This document shows positions 1 to 8,274 of a stretch of 51,927 nt of DNA, in pieces. Numbering within the stretch: position 1 is the first letter of the stretch; each line of letters opens with the position of its first letter. Origin of the DNA: CBCXVS01 sp965178525 (lineage in GTDB: Bacteria; Tectomicrobia; Entotheonellia; Entotheonellales; Entotheonellaceae); contig CBCXVS010000011.1 in NCBI GenBank assembly GCA_965178525.1, positions 1 through 51,927 of the forward strand, in the 5' to 3' direction. The notes under the pieces were generated by a model. It searched no databases. It worked only from the letters and a program-made list of their open reading frames with translations, and had not been told where the DNA came from. A program made the position numbers and the translations under genes.

Positions 1-120
1 TATGACCATAAGCCATGTCGTTTCAGGAGGTTGGATTGTTCCCATGTAAATGGACTTTTGAATTGGGCTAACCTGTTAATCTACTTAACCCTCCGCCTAT
101 TCTGCCAGGGGAACTTCGGA

Positions 121-3100
121 CTAGAGAGCGTTTTGCGCGGCATCGAGACACGTGTGTAAACGGCGAGCCAGAAGATAGGCCTGCGGTCCGGTCATGATGG
201 CGTTGACATAGCCCGGGATTTCATGCACCTCGACGCCTGCAGGGGTCAGCCGGTCCCAGCCCAGATACGGCGCATCATTGGCGCCTGCGGGCAGATGGCT
301 CGCCCGAAAGAGGGTGATGTTGCCATCGTAAGGTTCGGGAGTGTACGTGACGAAAGCCTGATGATTGGCCGCTTGCACCCGGCGCAGCGTGCTGGGCGTG
401 AGATCCTGCAGCCGTTCGTGCAGGGCGTCCAGGCCATGACGTATTCGCCGCCTATTCCGCCCGGCGAACCGCGTGGCTTTGTCCTGCACGTAGCGAAGCT
501 TGTCTTGAAATGCCAGAAGCTGCAGATTTTTAAACTCTAGGTCTAGCCGTTGACCGGCTCGGCGCAGCAGATAACGGAGTGAAAAGGCATCGGGTGAGAA
601 TTCTTGGAAGCCCGGCGCTACCGTGTGGAAGATGGCGAGCAGGCCGACACGCTGGCCTTGCGCTCGCAGTTGCCGCGCCATTTCGAAAGCGGCAATGCCG
701 CCGAAACAATACCCGCCGAGAAAATACGGACCTTGCGGCTGTATCATGCGGATGTCTTCGATATAGTGCGCGGCCATGTCTTCCATGCGGGTTTGCAGAA
801 TGGATTTGCCGTCCAAACCGCGGGCTTGCAGGCCATAGACGGGCTGATCGGCGCCTAAGTGGTGTGCTAAGTCGCGATAATAGAGGATATTATCGCCGCC
901 CGGATGAATGCAAAAGAAAGGCGGCCGCGCCCCCTCGGCGCGCAGAGCCACCAGGGATGACCAGGGCGCCACGCCGTCTTCGCGGCGCAGCCGCGCCGCG
1001 AGTTGCGCAATGGTTGGGGCCTCGACGAGCGTGGCCAGCGGCGGATTTTTGCCGGTCACCTGCTTGATGTGGGCAAAGAGTTGCACGGCATTGAGGGAGT
1101 GTCCGCCCAGCTCAAAGAAATCGTCATGGATGCCAATGGGAGCGCATCCGAGGACGGACGTCCACATGTGGGTCAGTTGTTCCTCTAATGCGTCGCGCGC
1201 TGCTATGATGGGTCTCGGGGCCTGCATGCGCACCTGCTCTGGGTCGGGCAGCGACAAACGGTCAAGCTTACCATTGGGCGTGAGCGGCATGGCATCGAGA
1301 CAGATGAACGCGGCGGGAAGCATATAATCGGGCAACTTCTCCCCGAGATAGTCCCGCAAGGCACCCGGTGTTGGGGACTGTCCTGGGGTGGGAACAACGT
1401 AGGCGAGCAGACGTTTTTCACCGGATGGGCTGTCTTTGGCGATCACGACACTCTCTCGCACCGCCGGATGCTGTCCGAGCACCACCCGGATTTCCTCCAA
1501 CTCAATGCGAAAGCCGCGAATCTTGACTTGATGGTCCGAGCGTCCCATAAACTCGATCACGCCATCTGGCCGGTAACGCACCCGGTCCCCGGCTCTATAC
1601 AGCACACCGTCTGCCCCGCCGTTGAAGGGATTTGGCAGAAACCGCTCGCGGGTGAGCTCGGGGCGGTTCAGGTACCCCCGCGCGACGCCTTTCCCGCCAA
1701 TGTATAACTCCCCTGGAAAGCCGATGGGGACCGGGTGCAGATACGCATCCAGGACGTAGAGTTGCAGATTCGGAATAGGCCGGCCAATGGGGACGACGCG
1801 CCTGCCGCCGTGGTGAGCCGAGGCAATCGGATAAATCGAGACAATGCCGGTGGTCTCCGTTTGCCCGTACATATTGACCAGGGATGCCGCGTGATTGAAG
1901 TCCCGGCTCCAGGTGCGCGGCACGTCAGCCGTCAGTGCTTCGCTGGCGGAGAGGATCAGCCGCAGCTTGTTGTCCAACAGGACGGTTCTGGCCTGCGGGT
2001 CGAGACGGGCTAACGCCTCGGTACCGCTACGCCAATGCGAGGGCACCAAGTCAATCACCGTCACGCCGTGCTGTTTGATCACGTGCCAGAGTTCGAGAGG
2101 CTCCGCTCTCTGCTTGGGCGTGGCGAGCACAAGGGTCGCACCCTGGGAAAGCGGCGCCATAAATTGTCTGACCGAGGATGAAAATGCAATCGAGGCGGTA
2201 TGCAGATACCGATCATCACCACCGATGCCGAGCGCCTCCGGCAGGGCCTGCACGTAATGGCGCAAATTCGCATGCGTGACCATGACCCCTTTTGGCTTTC
2301 CAGTCGATCCGGAGGTATAGATGACATAGGCGAGATGGGTGGGCGACACGCGATTGGGGCCATTTTTGTCGCTCTGTTGCGCGATGATCGGCCAATCGGT
2401 ATCGACATAGATGACCTGGCCATGGTGCTCGGGCAGTTCTGCCGCAAATCGTTGCTGGGACAACAAAAGCGGGACCTCGGCGTCCTTGAGCATGAAGGCC
2501 AAGCGGTCCTTGGGGTAGGATGGGTCGAGTGGGACGTAAGCGCCGCCAGCTTTTAAGATGCCCAGGATCGCCACGACCACGTCGGGGACGCGGTCCATAT
2601 AAATGCCGACGAGCGTGTCCGGCCCGACACCTCGCTTGTGAAGATGAGAGGCCAATTGATTGGCACGGGAATTGAGTTCGCCATAGGTTAACTGCTGCGT
2701 CTCACCTATAACGGCAATTTTGTTTGGCTGGTGTTGTCCGTGTTCTTCAATCAACGTATGAATATAAACGTCTTGACGGTAATCTGTTGTAGTATGATTG
2801 AAATCATACAAGAGTTGTTGACGTTCGGATTCACTGAGAATGTTTAGATGTTGAATAAAAGATTCGGGCGTATCGATCGCACTCGTTAGAATCGTCTGAA
2901 ACTGCTGACCCAGGCGCCTAATGTCATCATCATGATACATATGTCCATCGTAATAGAGACCTATTTTCAGATCATGATTGCGACGTTCATATAAGAGTTT
3001 TAATTTAAATCGCTCCGTACAAATCAATAGTTCATCTATGGAGAATGTCATATCTGCGGCACAACGTACATCGCTTTGTTCGCTGAATTCGAAAGCAAAG

Positions 3101-3147
3101 GGAAAAAAACGACATCCTTTGTCCGTATCCATCTCTGTGTCAACCAC
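121..3147 (-). CDS. NRPS, adenylation - carrier protein - thioesterase part (C-terminal part of a split C-A-PCP-TE protein)
   Basis: Activates one acyl substrate, loads it on a carrier domain and releases the product. Residues 1-110 are the C-terminal end of a condensation domain. The adenylation domain covers about 140-640: A3 YTSGSTGKPKG near 280, A5 NMYGQTE near 430, A8 near 550, A10 NGKLD near 640. The carrier motif is DDFFELGGHSL with Ser684, and a type I thioesterase covers about 735-1005 with nucleophile motif GYCFGG (Cys814). The A4 motif reads FSSSV (322-326), so the usual Asp that holds the alpha-amine is Ser323; a non-alpha-amino substrate is therefore likely. The reading frame is open through the TAG at 3151-3153 into the upstream condensation sequence, so the GTG at 3147 is probably not the native start. 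It is the last gene of the minus-strand cluster. The product is not predictable from sequence. Confidence 0.93.
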   Translation of the reverse strand: MVDTEMDTDKGCRFFPFAFEFSEQSDVRCAADMTFSIDELLICTERFKLKLLYERRNHDLKIGLYYDGHMYHDDDIRRLGQQFQTILTSAIDTPESFIQHLNILSESERQQLLYDFNHTTTDYRQDVYIHTLIEEHGQHQPNKIAVIGETQQLTYGELNSRANQLASHLHKRGVGPDTLVGIYMDRVPDVVVAILGILKAGGAYVPLDPSYPKDRLAFMLKDAEVPLLLSQQRFAAELPEHHGQVIYVDTDWPIIAQQSDKNGPNRVSPTHLAYVIYTSGSTGKPKGVMVTHANLRHYVQALPEALGIGGDDRYLHTASIAFSSSVRQFMAPLSQGATLVLATPKQRAEPLELWHVIKQHGVTVIDLVPSHWRSGTEALARLDPQARTVLLDNKLRLILSASEALTADVPRTWSRDFNHAASLVNMYGQTETTGIVSIYPIASAHHGGRRVVPIGRPIPNLQLYVLDAYLHPVPIGFPGELYIGGKGVARGYLNRPELTRERFLPNPFNGGADGVLYRAGDRVRYRPDGVIEFMGRSDHQVKIRGFRIELEEIRVVLGQHPAVRESVVIAKDSPSGEKRLLAYVVPTPGQSPTPGALRDYLGEKLPDYMLPAAFICLDAMPLTPNGKLDRLSLPDPEQVRMQAPRPIIAARDALEEQLTHMWTSVLGCAPIGIHDDFFELGGHSLNAVQLFAHIKQVTGKNPPLATLVEAPTIAQLAARLRREDGVAPWSSLVALRAEGARPPFFCIHPGGDNILYYRDLAHHLGADQPVYGLQARGLDGKSILQTRMEDMAAHYIEDIRMIQPQGPYFLGGYCFGGIAAFEMARQLRAQGQRVGLLAIFHTVAPGFQEFSPDAFSLRYLLRRAGQRLDLEFKNLQLLAFQDKLRYVQDKATRFAGRNRRRIRHGLDALHERLQDLTPSTLRRVQAANHQAFVTYTPEPYDGNITLFRASHLPAGANDAPYLGWDRLTPAGVEVHEIPGYVNAIMTGPQAYLLARRLHTCLDAAQNAL

Positions 3148-3150
3148 GTC

Positions 3151-4201
3151 CTAACTGAAATAAGCCTGCCATGCTTGCACCTCTAGGATGGAAGCATGCA
3201 CGCGTTGCAAAAGCTCGCTGAAGGGCAAACCCACTTGTAGGTGACTATGAACGGGCAAGCTTTTTCCAAATGGACCGAGGGCATCCTCTAAGCCCGCGGC
3301 GCTGCGGCCATCAAAGACCACACCCACGCCCGGATCGGACTGCTCCATGAGACGCCAAAGCAGCGTCTGCCAACAGGCCAGCAGGAATACTGCTAACGAT
3401 GTCTGCTGCGTCAGAACCGCCGCTTTGAGTTTTGAGACCCAGTGGGGATCGATCGTCAGAGAAGCCGATTGGGGGCGGAAGGCCGTGTGGGCATCGGTTG
3501 GGCGTTCGATCGCTAGCTTTGCCGTGAGAAGCGCGGCCATATCTCGGTCGCGCCAATATTGTTTGACGATGTCGGTGTGTGCGTCCTCGATCAGCTCGTT
3601 TTGCCATTCGGAGACGTCTGCATATTGCACCGGAATAGGGGGGAATACTTCTTTTCGCAAGCTCGCTTCGTATAGCTGGCTAATCTCTCGCACGAGGTTG
3701 CCGATGGTGGTCCGATCGGCACACAGAGCGGATAAGCACATGAGCAAGACGTGCTGATCGAGCGCCAAGGTCACCAGAGACCCATAGAACAAAGGGCCTT
3801 TCTCAAAGTCGAAAGGCCATTCTTGTGCGGCTTGCATCAGCTGCTTCAGCTTGGCCTCTTGCCGGTGTGGCTCGACCCCGCTTAGATCGTGATAGGACGC
3901 CGGTGGCACACTGTCCTCTGAGATCACTTGCAATGGGATGGCCATGCCGGACAAGCAGCGGAATGTCGTGCGGAGAATTTCGTGGCGTTCGATCGTCTGT
4001 GTGATGGCGGCCNNNNNNNNNNNNNNNNNNNNNNNNNNNNNNNNNNNNNNNNNNNNNNNNNNNNNNNNNTAGGTTGAGATGTCCCGCCATCGAGACGGTA
4101 CACAGTAGCCGGTAAGGTTGGCTCTGGTCCGCTTCCTGTAAGGACCACAGATATTTTTGCTGCGGCGAGAGCGGGAATCCCTCCAGGACTTCTTCTGCCA
4201 C
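3151..4201 (-). CDS. NRPS condensation domain part, ended by an in-frame amber codon
   Basis: N-terminal part of the same NRPS. It starts at a GTG (4201) preceded by GGAAGGA, with the condensation-domain opening FPLSPQQKYLW. After the assembly gap it resumes with IERHEILRTTF and continues to QAWQAYFS. The TAG at 3151-3153 follows directly, and the same frame then runs on in the A-PCP-TE part. In related condensation domains this spot reads YFTWE or YFSWE, so TGG to TAG is the simplest explanation. The HHxxxDG motif is replaced by SALCADR, so both histidines are absent. I recall similar SLPALCAD variants from cyanobacterial NRPSs, which suggests a divergent subclass rather than random damage. 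The two sides of the N run are in different frames only because the gap length is wrong. The stop of the dioxygenase gene lies 15 bp upstream, so the two genes are co-transcribed. Confidence 0.85.
4013..4069. other. Assembly gap (57 N)
   Basis: Run of 57 unknown bases inside the condensation domain. Flanking protein sequence (GHLNL before, AAITQTIERHE after, in gene direction) suggests that only about 4-8 residues are missing by comparison with condensation domains. The gap length is therefore probably arbitrary, and the apparent frame change across it is an artefact. Confidence 0.98.
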
Positions 4202-4216
4202 GTCTCGATTCCTTCC

Positions 4217-5281
4217 CTAATCGCGGTTGAGATCAGGCTTCATGGCAGTGAAAGGCTCTGTCATGCCGACGACAATGTTGCGTGGACCCGTGTATGGCAT
4301 GCGTCCATGGGCGGTCAAGACATTATCTAGGAGTAAAATATCTCCTTGCTGCCAAGGAAAACGAACCATTTCTGCTGCATATGCCTCTCGAATGACATCT
4401 AAGGTTGCATCCTCGATCGGTGTCCCGTCCCCGTAGTAAGCGTTGCGAGGTAGATCGGCTTCACGAAATTCGGCTAACAAAGATGCACGCACCGTCGGCG
4501 TCAAACTCGATATGTGGAAAAGATGCGCCTGATTAAACCACACTCTGTCATGCGTCTGAGGATGCGTAACCATGGCTTGACAAACTTGGCGCGTTCGCAA
4601 ATGGTTGCCGGCCTGCCAGGCATATTCAATGCCAGCACGGTGGCAAAAATCCTCGACCTCGGCTTTCTTGTCGGTCTGAAAGACCTCTTGCCAGGGCAGA
4701 TCCAGGCCCGTGCCGTAATGGCGCACATACAGCACGTGGTATTGCCGAAAGCGTTCTTGAATGGTTGGGGGAATACGCTCGCAAACCTTTCGACTATCGG
4801 CAATGGGCGTTTCGCCCCCTGTACTCGGGGGCTGGACGCAGAAAAACCCGATTTTCATCGGCCAACTGGTGGAATACGACTCCTCATTGTGCAAGGGGAT
4901 GGCTTGATCCGCCGGATAGTCGGTGGAGGTATAAATGTTGCCGCTCACGTGACGCCGTGGGGTTAAGCGGTATACGTAAGGCAACAGTTCATCGGAAATG
5001 GCGCTCATGAATCGCTCAAAGTCGGTTACCTCTGTGATCCGGAAATCGCGGAACAGGATGCCGCCATGCTCTAACATGTATCGCTCAATCAGCGCCTGAT
5101 GACAGGTCGCCCAGGACAGCAGGTCGACGCCTGCAACCGCGGGTTGGATGACAAGAGGAAGCGTCCGCCCGGGGAAGAGGACGTCGGTCTTGATCAGGGT
5201 TTCTTGAGAAACGCGGACGGCTCGACGCCGAAAGCTTAGCCGCGTTTTGGCTTTGTCAGGTGTGTCTTCGGAGTGTGACAT
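4217..5281 (-). CDS. SyrP/TauD-type Fe(II)/2-oxoglutarate dioxygenase
   Basis: Non-heme iron oxygenase, most like the SyrP-type enzymes that hydroxylate amino acids or acyl groups in NRPS pathways. The metal triad is visible as H131 and E133 (LHNEES) and H325 (TAHGR), with R334 (GPRN) as the likely 2-oxoglutarate anchor. The TGGETPIAD stretch is typical of the SyrP group. I choose the ATG at 5281 because GGAGGAGG lies about 6 bp upstream; an ATG at 5308 has no such site. Length is 354 aa, normal for the family. The gene ends in TAG 15 bp before the NRPS start. The substrate is most likely the NRPS-bound or free building block; this is inference from position. Confidence 0.9.
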   Translation of the reverse strand: MSHSEDTPDKAKTRLSFRRRAVRVSQETLIKTDVLFPGRTLPLVIQPAVAGVDLLSWATCHQALIERYMLEHGGILFRDFRITEVTDFERFMSAISDELLPYVYRLTPRRHVSGNIYTSTDYPADQAIPLHNEESYSTSWPMKIGFFCVQPPSTGGETPIADSRKVCERIPPTIQERFRQYHVLYVRHYGTGLDLPWQEVFQTDKKAEVEDFCHRAGIEYAWQAGNHLRTRQVCQAMVTHPQTHDRVWFNQAHLFHISSLTPTVRASLLAEFREADLPRNAYYGDGTPIEDATLDVIREAYAAEMVRFPWQQGDILLLDNVLTAHGRMPYTGPRNIVVGMTEPFTAMKPDLNRD

Positions 5282-5286
5282 GAGAG

Positions 5287-5295
5287 CCTCCTCCC
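5287..5295 (-). promoter_or_regulatory. Strong ribosome binding site of the dioxygenase gene
   Basis: GGGAGGAGG-type purine run a few bases before the ATG at 5281 on the minus strand. It decides the start against the in-frame ATG 27 bp further upstream. Confidence 0.7.
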
Positions 5296-5335
5296 CAGTC
5301 TTAGGCATTGCGCATGCGCACGACCGCGTGCATGC

Positions 5336-6202
5336 TTACCTGGCCGTGGCCCGCTCATAGTAGAAGACCCGATGGTTTTGGGCCACCTCATGGAAACCGA
5401 ACCGCCGAAGCATGGCGTCGATCACCCGCTTGTCTTGGGCAGACCTCTCGTGCATTTCGAGCACGATGCGTTCGGTCTTGGGCAGGATCGACGTCCCGCC
5501 GAACAAGACGGCCCGTTCATATCCTTCTGTGTCGATCTTCAGGATGTTGACCCGTTCGACGCCGAACGATTCCAGGACTGTGTCCAACCGACGACACGGC
5601 ACGTCGATCGTCTGATCCGTTTTCCCCGTCTCGACCCGGCTATGGATCGACATCGGACTCTCGAACAGCGGCACCGTTCCCGAAGCGTCACCGATCGCGA
5701 GGTTGACCGCGGTCACGTTTGCCAGCTTTTGATGATGCGCCTCAATGTTGCGTTGGAGCCGGTGAAACACCGTCGGTGACGGCTCAAAGGTCAGCACCCG
5801 CCCCCGCTTCGCGCGTAATGCTTGACGGATCGCATAAAAACCGACGTTGCCCCCGACATCCACCACACACGCATCCTCGGTGGCCCGGAACTGTGGGAGT
5901 AGCTCGTAAACGTCTTCGTGCCACAGCTCCCAATAGGGGAAGATCTCATGCCGCGAGCTATCGACGATCACCCGCAGCTCACCTAATCGCAGTGTCACTT
6001 CCCGTGCCCGTCCCGTCAGGCCGAGCCGCAGCCTGAGCCAACCCACGATACAGCGGCACATGGCCCATTTGCCGTCCAGTCCTCGCGACGCGGCCAGGCT
6101 CTTGGCAAACAGCCGGATGAGCCGCCAGACCCGGCGGACCGCCCTGACTTGCCGAAGGCGTGTCGGTTTGAGTGCTCGCACGAATGGTTTGAAATGTTGC
6201 AA
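5336..6202 (-). CDS. FkbM-family SAM methyltransferase
   Basis: A 288-aa Rossmann-fold methyltransferase of the FkbM family, which usually methylates hydroxyls on sugars or natural products. Motif I is VVDVGGNVGFYAI (about 112-124). It is followed by LTFEPSP (acidic loop for SAM ribose), then NILKIDTEGYE near 220, the FkbM hallmark. There is an arginine-rich N-terminal segment of about 70 residues. It sits 28 bp after the nucleotidyltransferase-fold gene's end region and 54 bp before the dioxygenase ATG at 5281, in one transcript. In a cluster with phosphoramidate genes, O-methylation of either the sugar or the phosphoramidate group is possible; this is inference. The gene ends in TAA. Confidence 0.88.
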   Translation of the reverse strand: MQHFKPFVRALKPTRLRQVRAVRRVWRLIRLFAKSLAASRGLDGKWAMCRCIVGWLRLRLGLTGRAREVTLRLGELRVIVDSSRHEIFPYWELWHEDVYELLPQFRATEDACVVDVGGNVGFYAIRQALRAKRGRVLTFEPSPTVFHRLQRNIEAHHQKLANVTAVNLAIGDASGTVPLFESPMSIHSRVETGKTDQTIDVPCRRLDTVLESFGVERVNILKIDTEGYERAVLFGGTSILPKTERIVLEMHERSAQDKRVIDAMLRRFGFHEVAQNHRVFYYERATAR

Positions 6203-6271
6203 TATGATCAGGGTGTGCTGTCGGCTGCATGCAACCCGAGAAAGCGTGGCGTCATGGTCGTTAGCGGCTGG

Positions 6272-7504
6272 TTAATTGTTGCGAACCAGCCACTGCCACA
6301 ACGTCCCAATGTCTTGGACCGCCTTCGCGTTGTTCCGCACAGAGAGTGGCACCGGCGAGAGAGCCGTGAGCTGCCGCCAATCCGGCGCGGCTTCCCCCAA
6401 AGCCGCGGCCTGCATCAACAATGCCGTGGCATACGTCAGTGTATGCGGACTCGCCCGCAGGAGAAGGCGCGCCAGGCGCGGCCACGACAGCGCATCCGGA
6501 GGACGGAGCGGATGCAACAGGAATTTCGCCCAGCCTTTCAGCCGTCTTGCCAGCGGCTCATGTGCGATATACGCATGCAAGGCGTCTTCGAACCCGGTGA
6601 CGGGTCGGCCGATTAAACGCTGCATTTCCCAAAGCCATAACTGGCATCCCCACGTGACCTGTTGCTGTTCCGCGGCCAGCCCGTGCGGCGATGACAGACG
6701 CGCCTCTGTCGGTTCGCTTTTACAGATCACGGCGTGATCAAGCGCGGTGCAAAATGGCTTCGTATCGAGAAGCGCTGCGGGTAAGGCGGGTTCGATCGCG
6801 AGGAGTTCGCGGAAACCCCGACCGCGCTCGCTGTAGCGCGGCACATGGCGGCCGGCAAAGGCCAGAGCAGACCCGGCCAGGTCGAGCATGACTTTTGTGT
6901 GGTGATAGAGCCGATCTTGTGTCGCATAGACCCCGGCTGCGCGTGCCGGGTTGGCGAGCATGCTGAGCTCGATCATCCGGTTCATCAGGAGGTTCAGCGC
7001 GTCTTCCGGGGCGATCGCCTCCACGCCGAATGGCCGAATCTCGCTCAGAATATCCTGCCGCCCCCACAGGACCTGGCCATGCGTGCGCAGGTCGTAGGCA
7101 AAAATACACGGGCGAATGTTGCGCTGCAGGTAAGCCAGTCCTGCCGGGCCATACTCAATCGAAGCCCAGCACCCGCCGTTTCCCACGTCATGAGTGGCTC
7201 GCCGACTCAATTCGAGCATCTCGCGCCGCACGGCGACCCAGTCCATCGGCGAGCGCAGAATGACGAGAAACTCAATATCTCCGAGCAGGCGAAAACCGGC
7301 AGCCGTAGGTAAAACGCTGGCCTCACAGCGGGCGGCGCTGCCGGTGAGAATCACCGCTTCGATAGCATGGCTGCCCACTTCATGCAAGAGAAACTGCACG
7401 CATTGCCGCACCAGGGGACGGAGCCAAGCATCACGCCGGACGTCCGCGCACAGCGGCAATGGTTCGAGCATCTGTCTCGCGGTGTCACGCGAGATCAGCG
7501 CCAC
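6272..7504 (-). CDS. Nucleotidyltransferase-fold protein, 410 aa, function unknown
   Basis: Contains the polymerase-beta nucleotidyltransferase signature: ILTGSAARCE around residues 51-60, and GDIEFLVIL about 14 residues later, giving GS...DxE. The C-terminal two thirds are helical, rich in Ala/Leu/Arg and without a motif I recognise. The start overlaps the end of the cytidylyltransferase gene by 20 bp, which implies translational coupling. By position it belongs to the phosphoramidate cassette. It could transfer a nucleotidyl or related phosphoryl group from an activated donor; this is inference only. No kinase resembling the C. jejuni CDP-phosphoramidate kinase is seen here. Confidence 0.75.
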   Translation of the reverse strand: MALISRDTARQMLEPLPLCADVRRDAWLRPLVRQCVQFLLHEVGSHAIEAVILTGSAARCEASVLPTAAGFRLLGDIEFLVILRSPMDWVAVRREMLELSRRATHDVGNGGCWASIEYGPAGLAYLQRNIRPCIFAYDLRTHGQVLWGRQDILSEIRPFGVEAIAPEDALNLLMNRMIELSMLANPARAAGVYATQDRLYHHTKVMLDLAGSALAFAGRHVPRYSERGRGFRELLAIEPALPAALLDTKPFCTALDHAVICKSEPTEARLSSPHGLAAEQQQVTWGCQLWLWEMQRLIGRPVTGFEDALHAYIAHEPLARRLKGWAKFLLHPLRPPDALSWPRLARLLLRASPHTLTYATALLMQAAALGEAAPDWRQLTALSPVPLSVRNNAKAVQDIGTLWQWLVRNN

Positions 7505-8273
7505 GGTAAAATTCCTTCAGTTTGCCGCTCGCCGCCCAAGCTTGATAACGTTCATAGTCACTGGCGGTGTCGAATTCCAGCCAGTCCCCGTGGATCAAAT
7601 GGGCGTAGACTGGTGTCCCCGTGTCGATCATTTCCTGCAACAAATCCGTCATATAGGCTTGTTCAAACGTCGGCGCTGAGTGCCAGGGCCGCTCCCGATG
7701 GGTCGCTTTGGCCTGATCATAAGCGGCGATCAAAGCCTGTATGCCCGTCGCCGAGAATTTTAATAGCCCCACATACCGGCCGTGGATACGATCGAGACCC
7801 GGCTCGGGTGCGCCAATCTCGACGATGCGCTTGCCATCCGATACGAGGCTTTCCGTATCCTCGGTCACCGAACCGTAGCGGGCTTCCCAATACCGTTGCC
7901 ACGCCATGTCGACCGTGACGGCAATATCCGTCGCGCACGCGAGTAATCCGTGCAGCACGGCGGTGGTGAACAGGACGTCAGCATAGGACACGAGGAGATC
8001 GCCATGCAGCCACGGCCGCGCGGTCATCAGGGACTCAACCATGTTCGTGGTCGCAAAGTTCGCGTTATGACAGTAGCATACGCCCGCGAGGGTGAATTGC
8101 TCGGCGGCATAACCGGTGATCACAACCATATCGTCGATGCCACACTGCCGGTACACATCGAGCTGTTGCTGCAGCAGGGAGCGTCCGCAAAACGCCAACA
8201 AGCCTTTGGGCTTGTCGACTGAGTACGGGGCCAAGCGCGTTCCCCGGCCGGCGGCGAGAATGACGGCGCGCAT
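7485..8273 (-). CDS. Nucleotidylyltransferase of the phosphocholine / phosphoglutamine cytidylyltransferase type (Cj1416-like)
   Basis: A 262-aa NTP transferase. The N-terminal signature is LAAGRGTRLAPYSVDKPKGL (residues 6-25): the GxGxR nucleotide loop with the Lys that contacts substrate. It also has VITGY (about 54-58), VSYADVLF (the metal-binding Asp) and a C-terminal WLEFDTASDYE. This pattern fits LicC-like CTP:phospho-substrate cytidylyltransferases. In C. jejuni the same enzyme class, next to a PEP-synthase-like kinase and a class I amidotransferase, converts glutamine phosphate plus CTP to a CDP-amidate. The same three genes are adjacent here, so I prefer that role over phosphocholine activation. 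The ATG at 8273 lies one base after the in-frame TGA that ends the extended amidotransferase frame. Confidence 0.82.
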   Translation of the reverse strand: MRAVILAAGRGTRLAPYSVDKPKGLLAFCGRSLLQQQLDVYRQCGIDDMVVITGYAAEQFTLAGVCYCHNANFATTNMVESLMTARPWLHGDLLVSYADVLFTTAVLHGLLACATDIAVTVDMAWQRYWEARYGSVTEDTESLVSDGKRIVEIGAPEPGLDRIHGRYVGLLKFSATGIQALIAAYDQAKATHRERPWHSAPTFEQAYMTDLLQEMIDTGTPVYAHLIHGDWLEFDTASDYERYQAWAASGKLKEFYRGADLA

Positions 8274-8274
8274 G

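Noticed and set aside
1..120. Start of another gene at the left edge
   Set aside because: No open frame or motif; sequence downstream of the NRPS TAG shows stops in all frames.
4217..4219. TAG between dioxygenase and NRPS as another readthrough site making a fusion
   Set aside because: The frame is open across it, but the dioxygenase ends at its normal family length and the NRPS has its own GTG with a ribosome site, so an ordinary stop is more likely.
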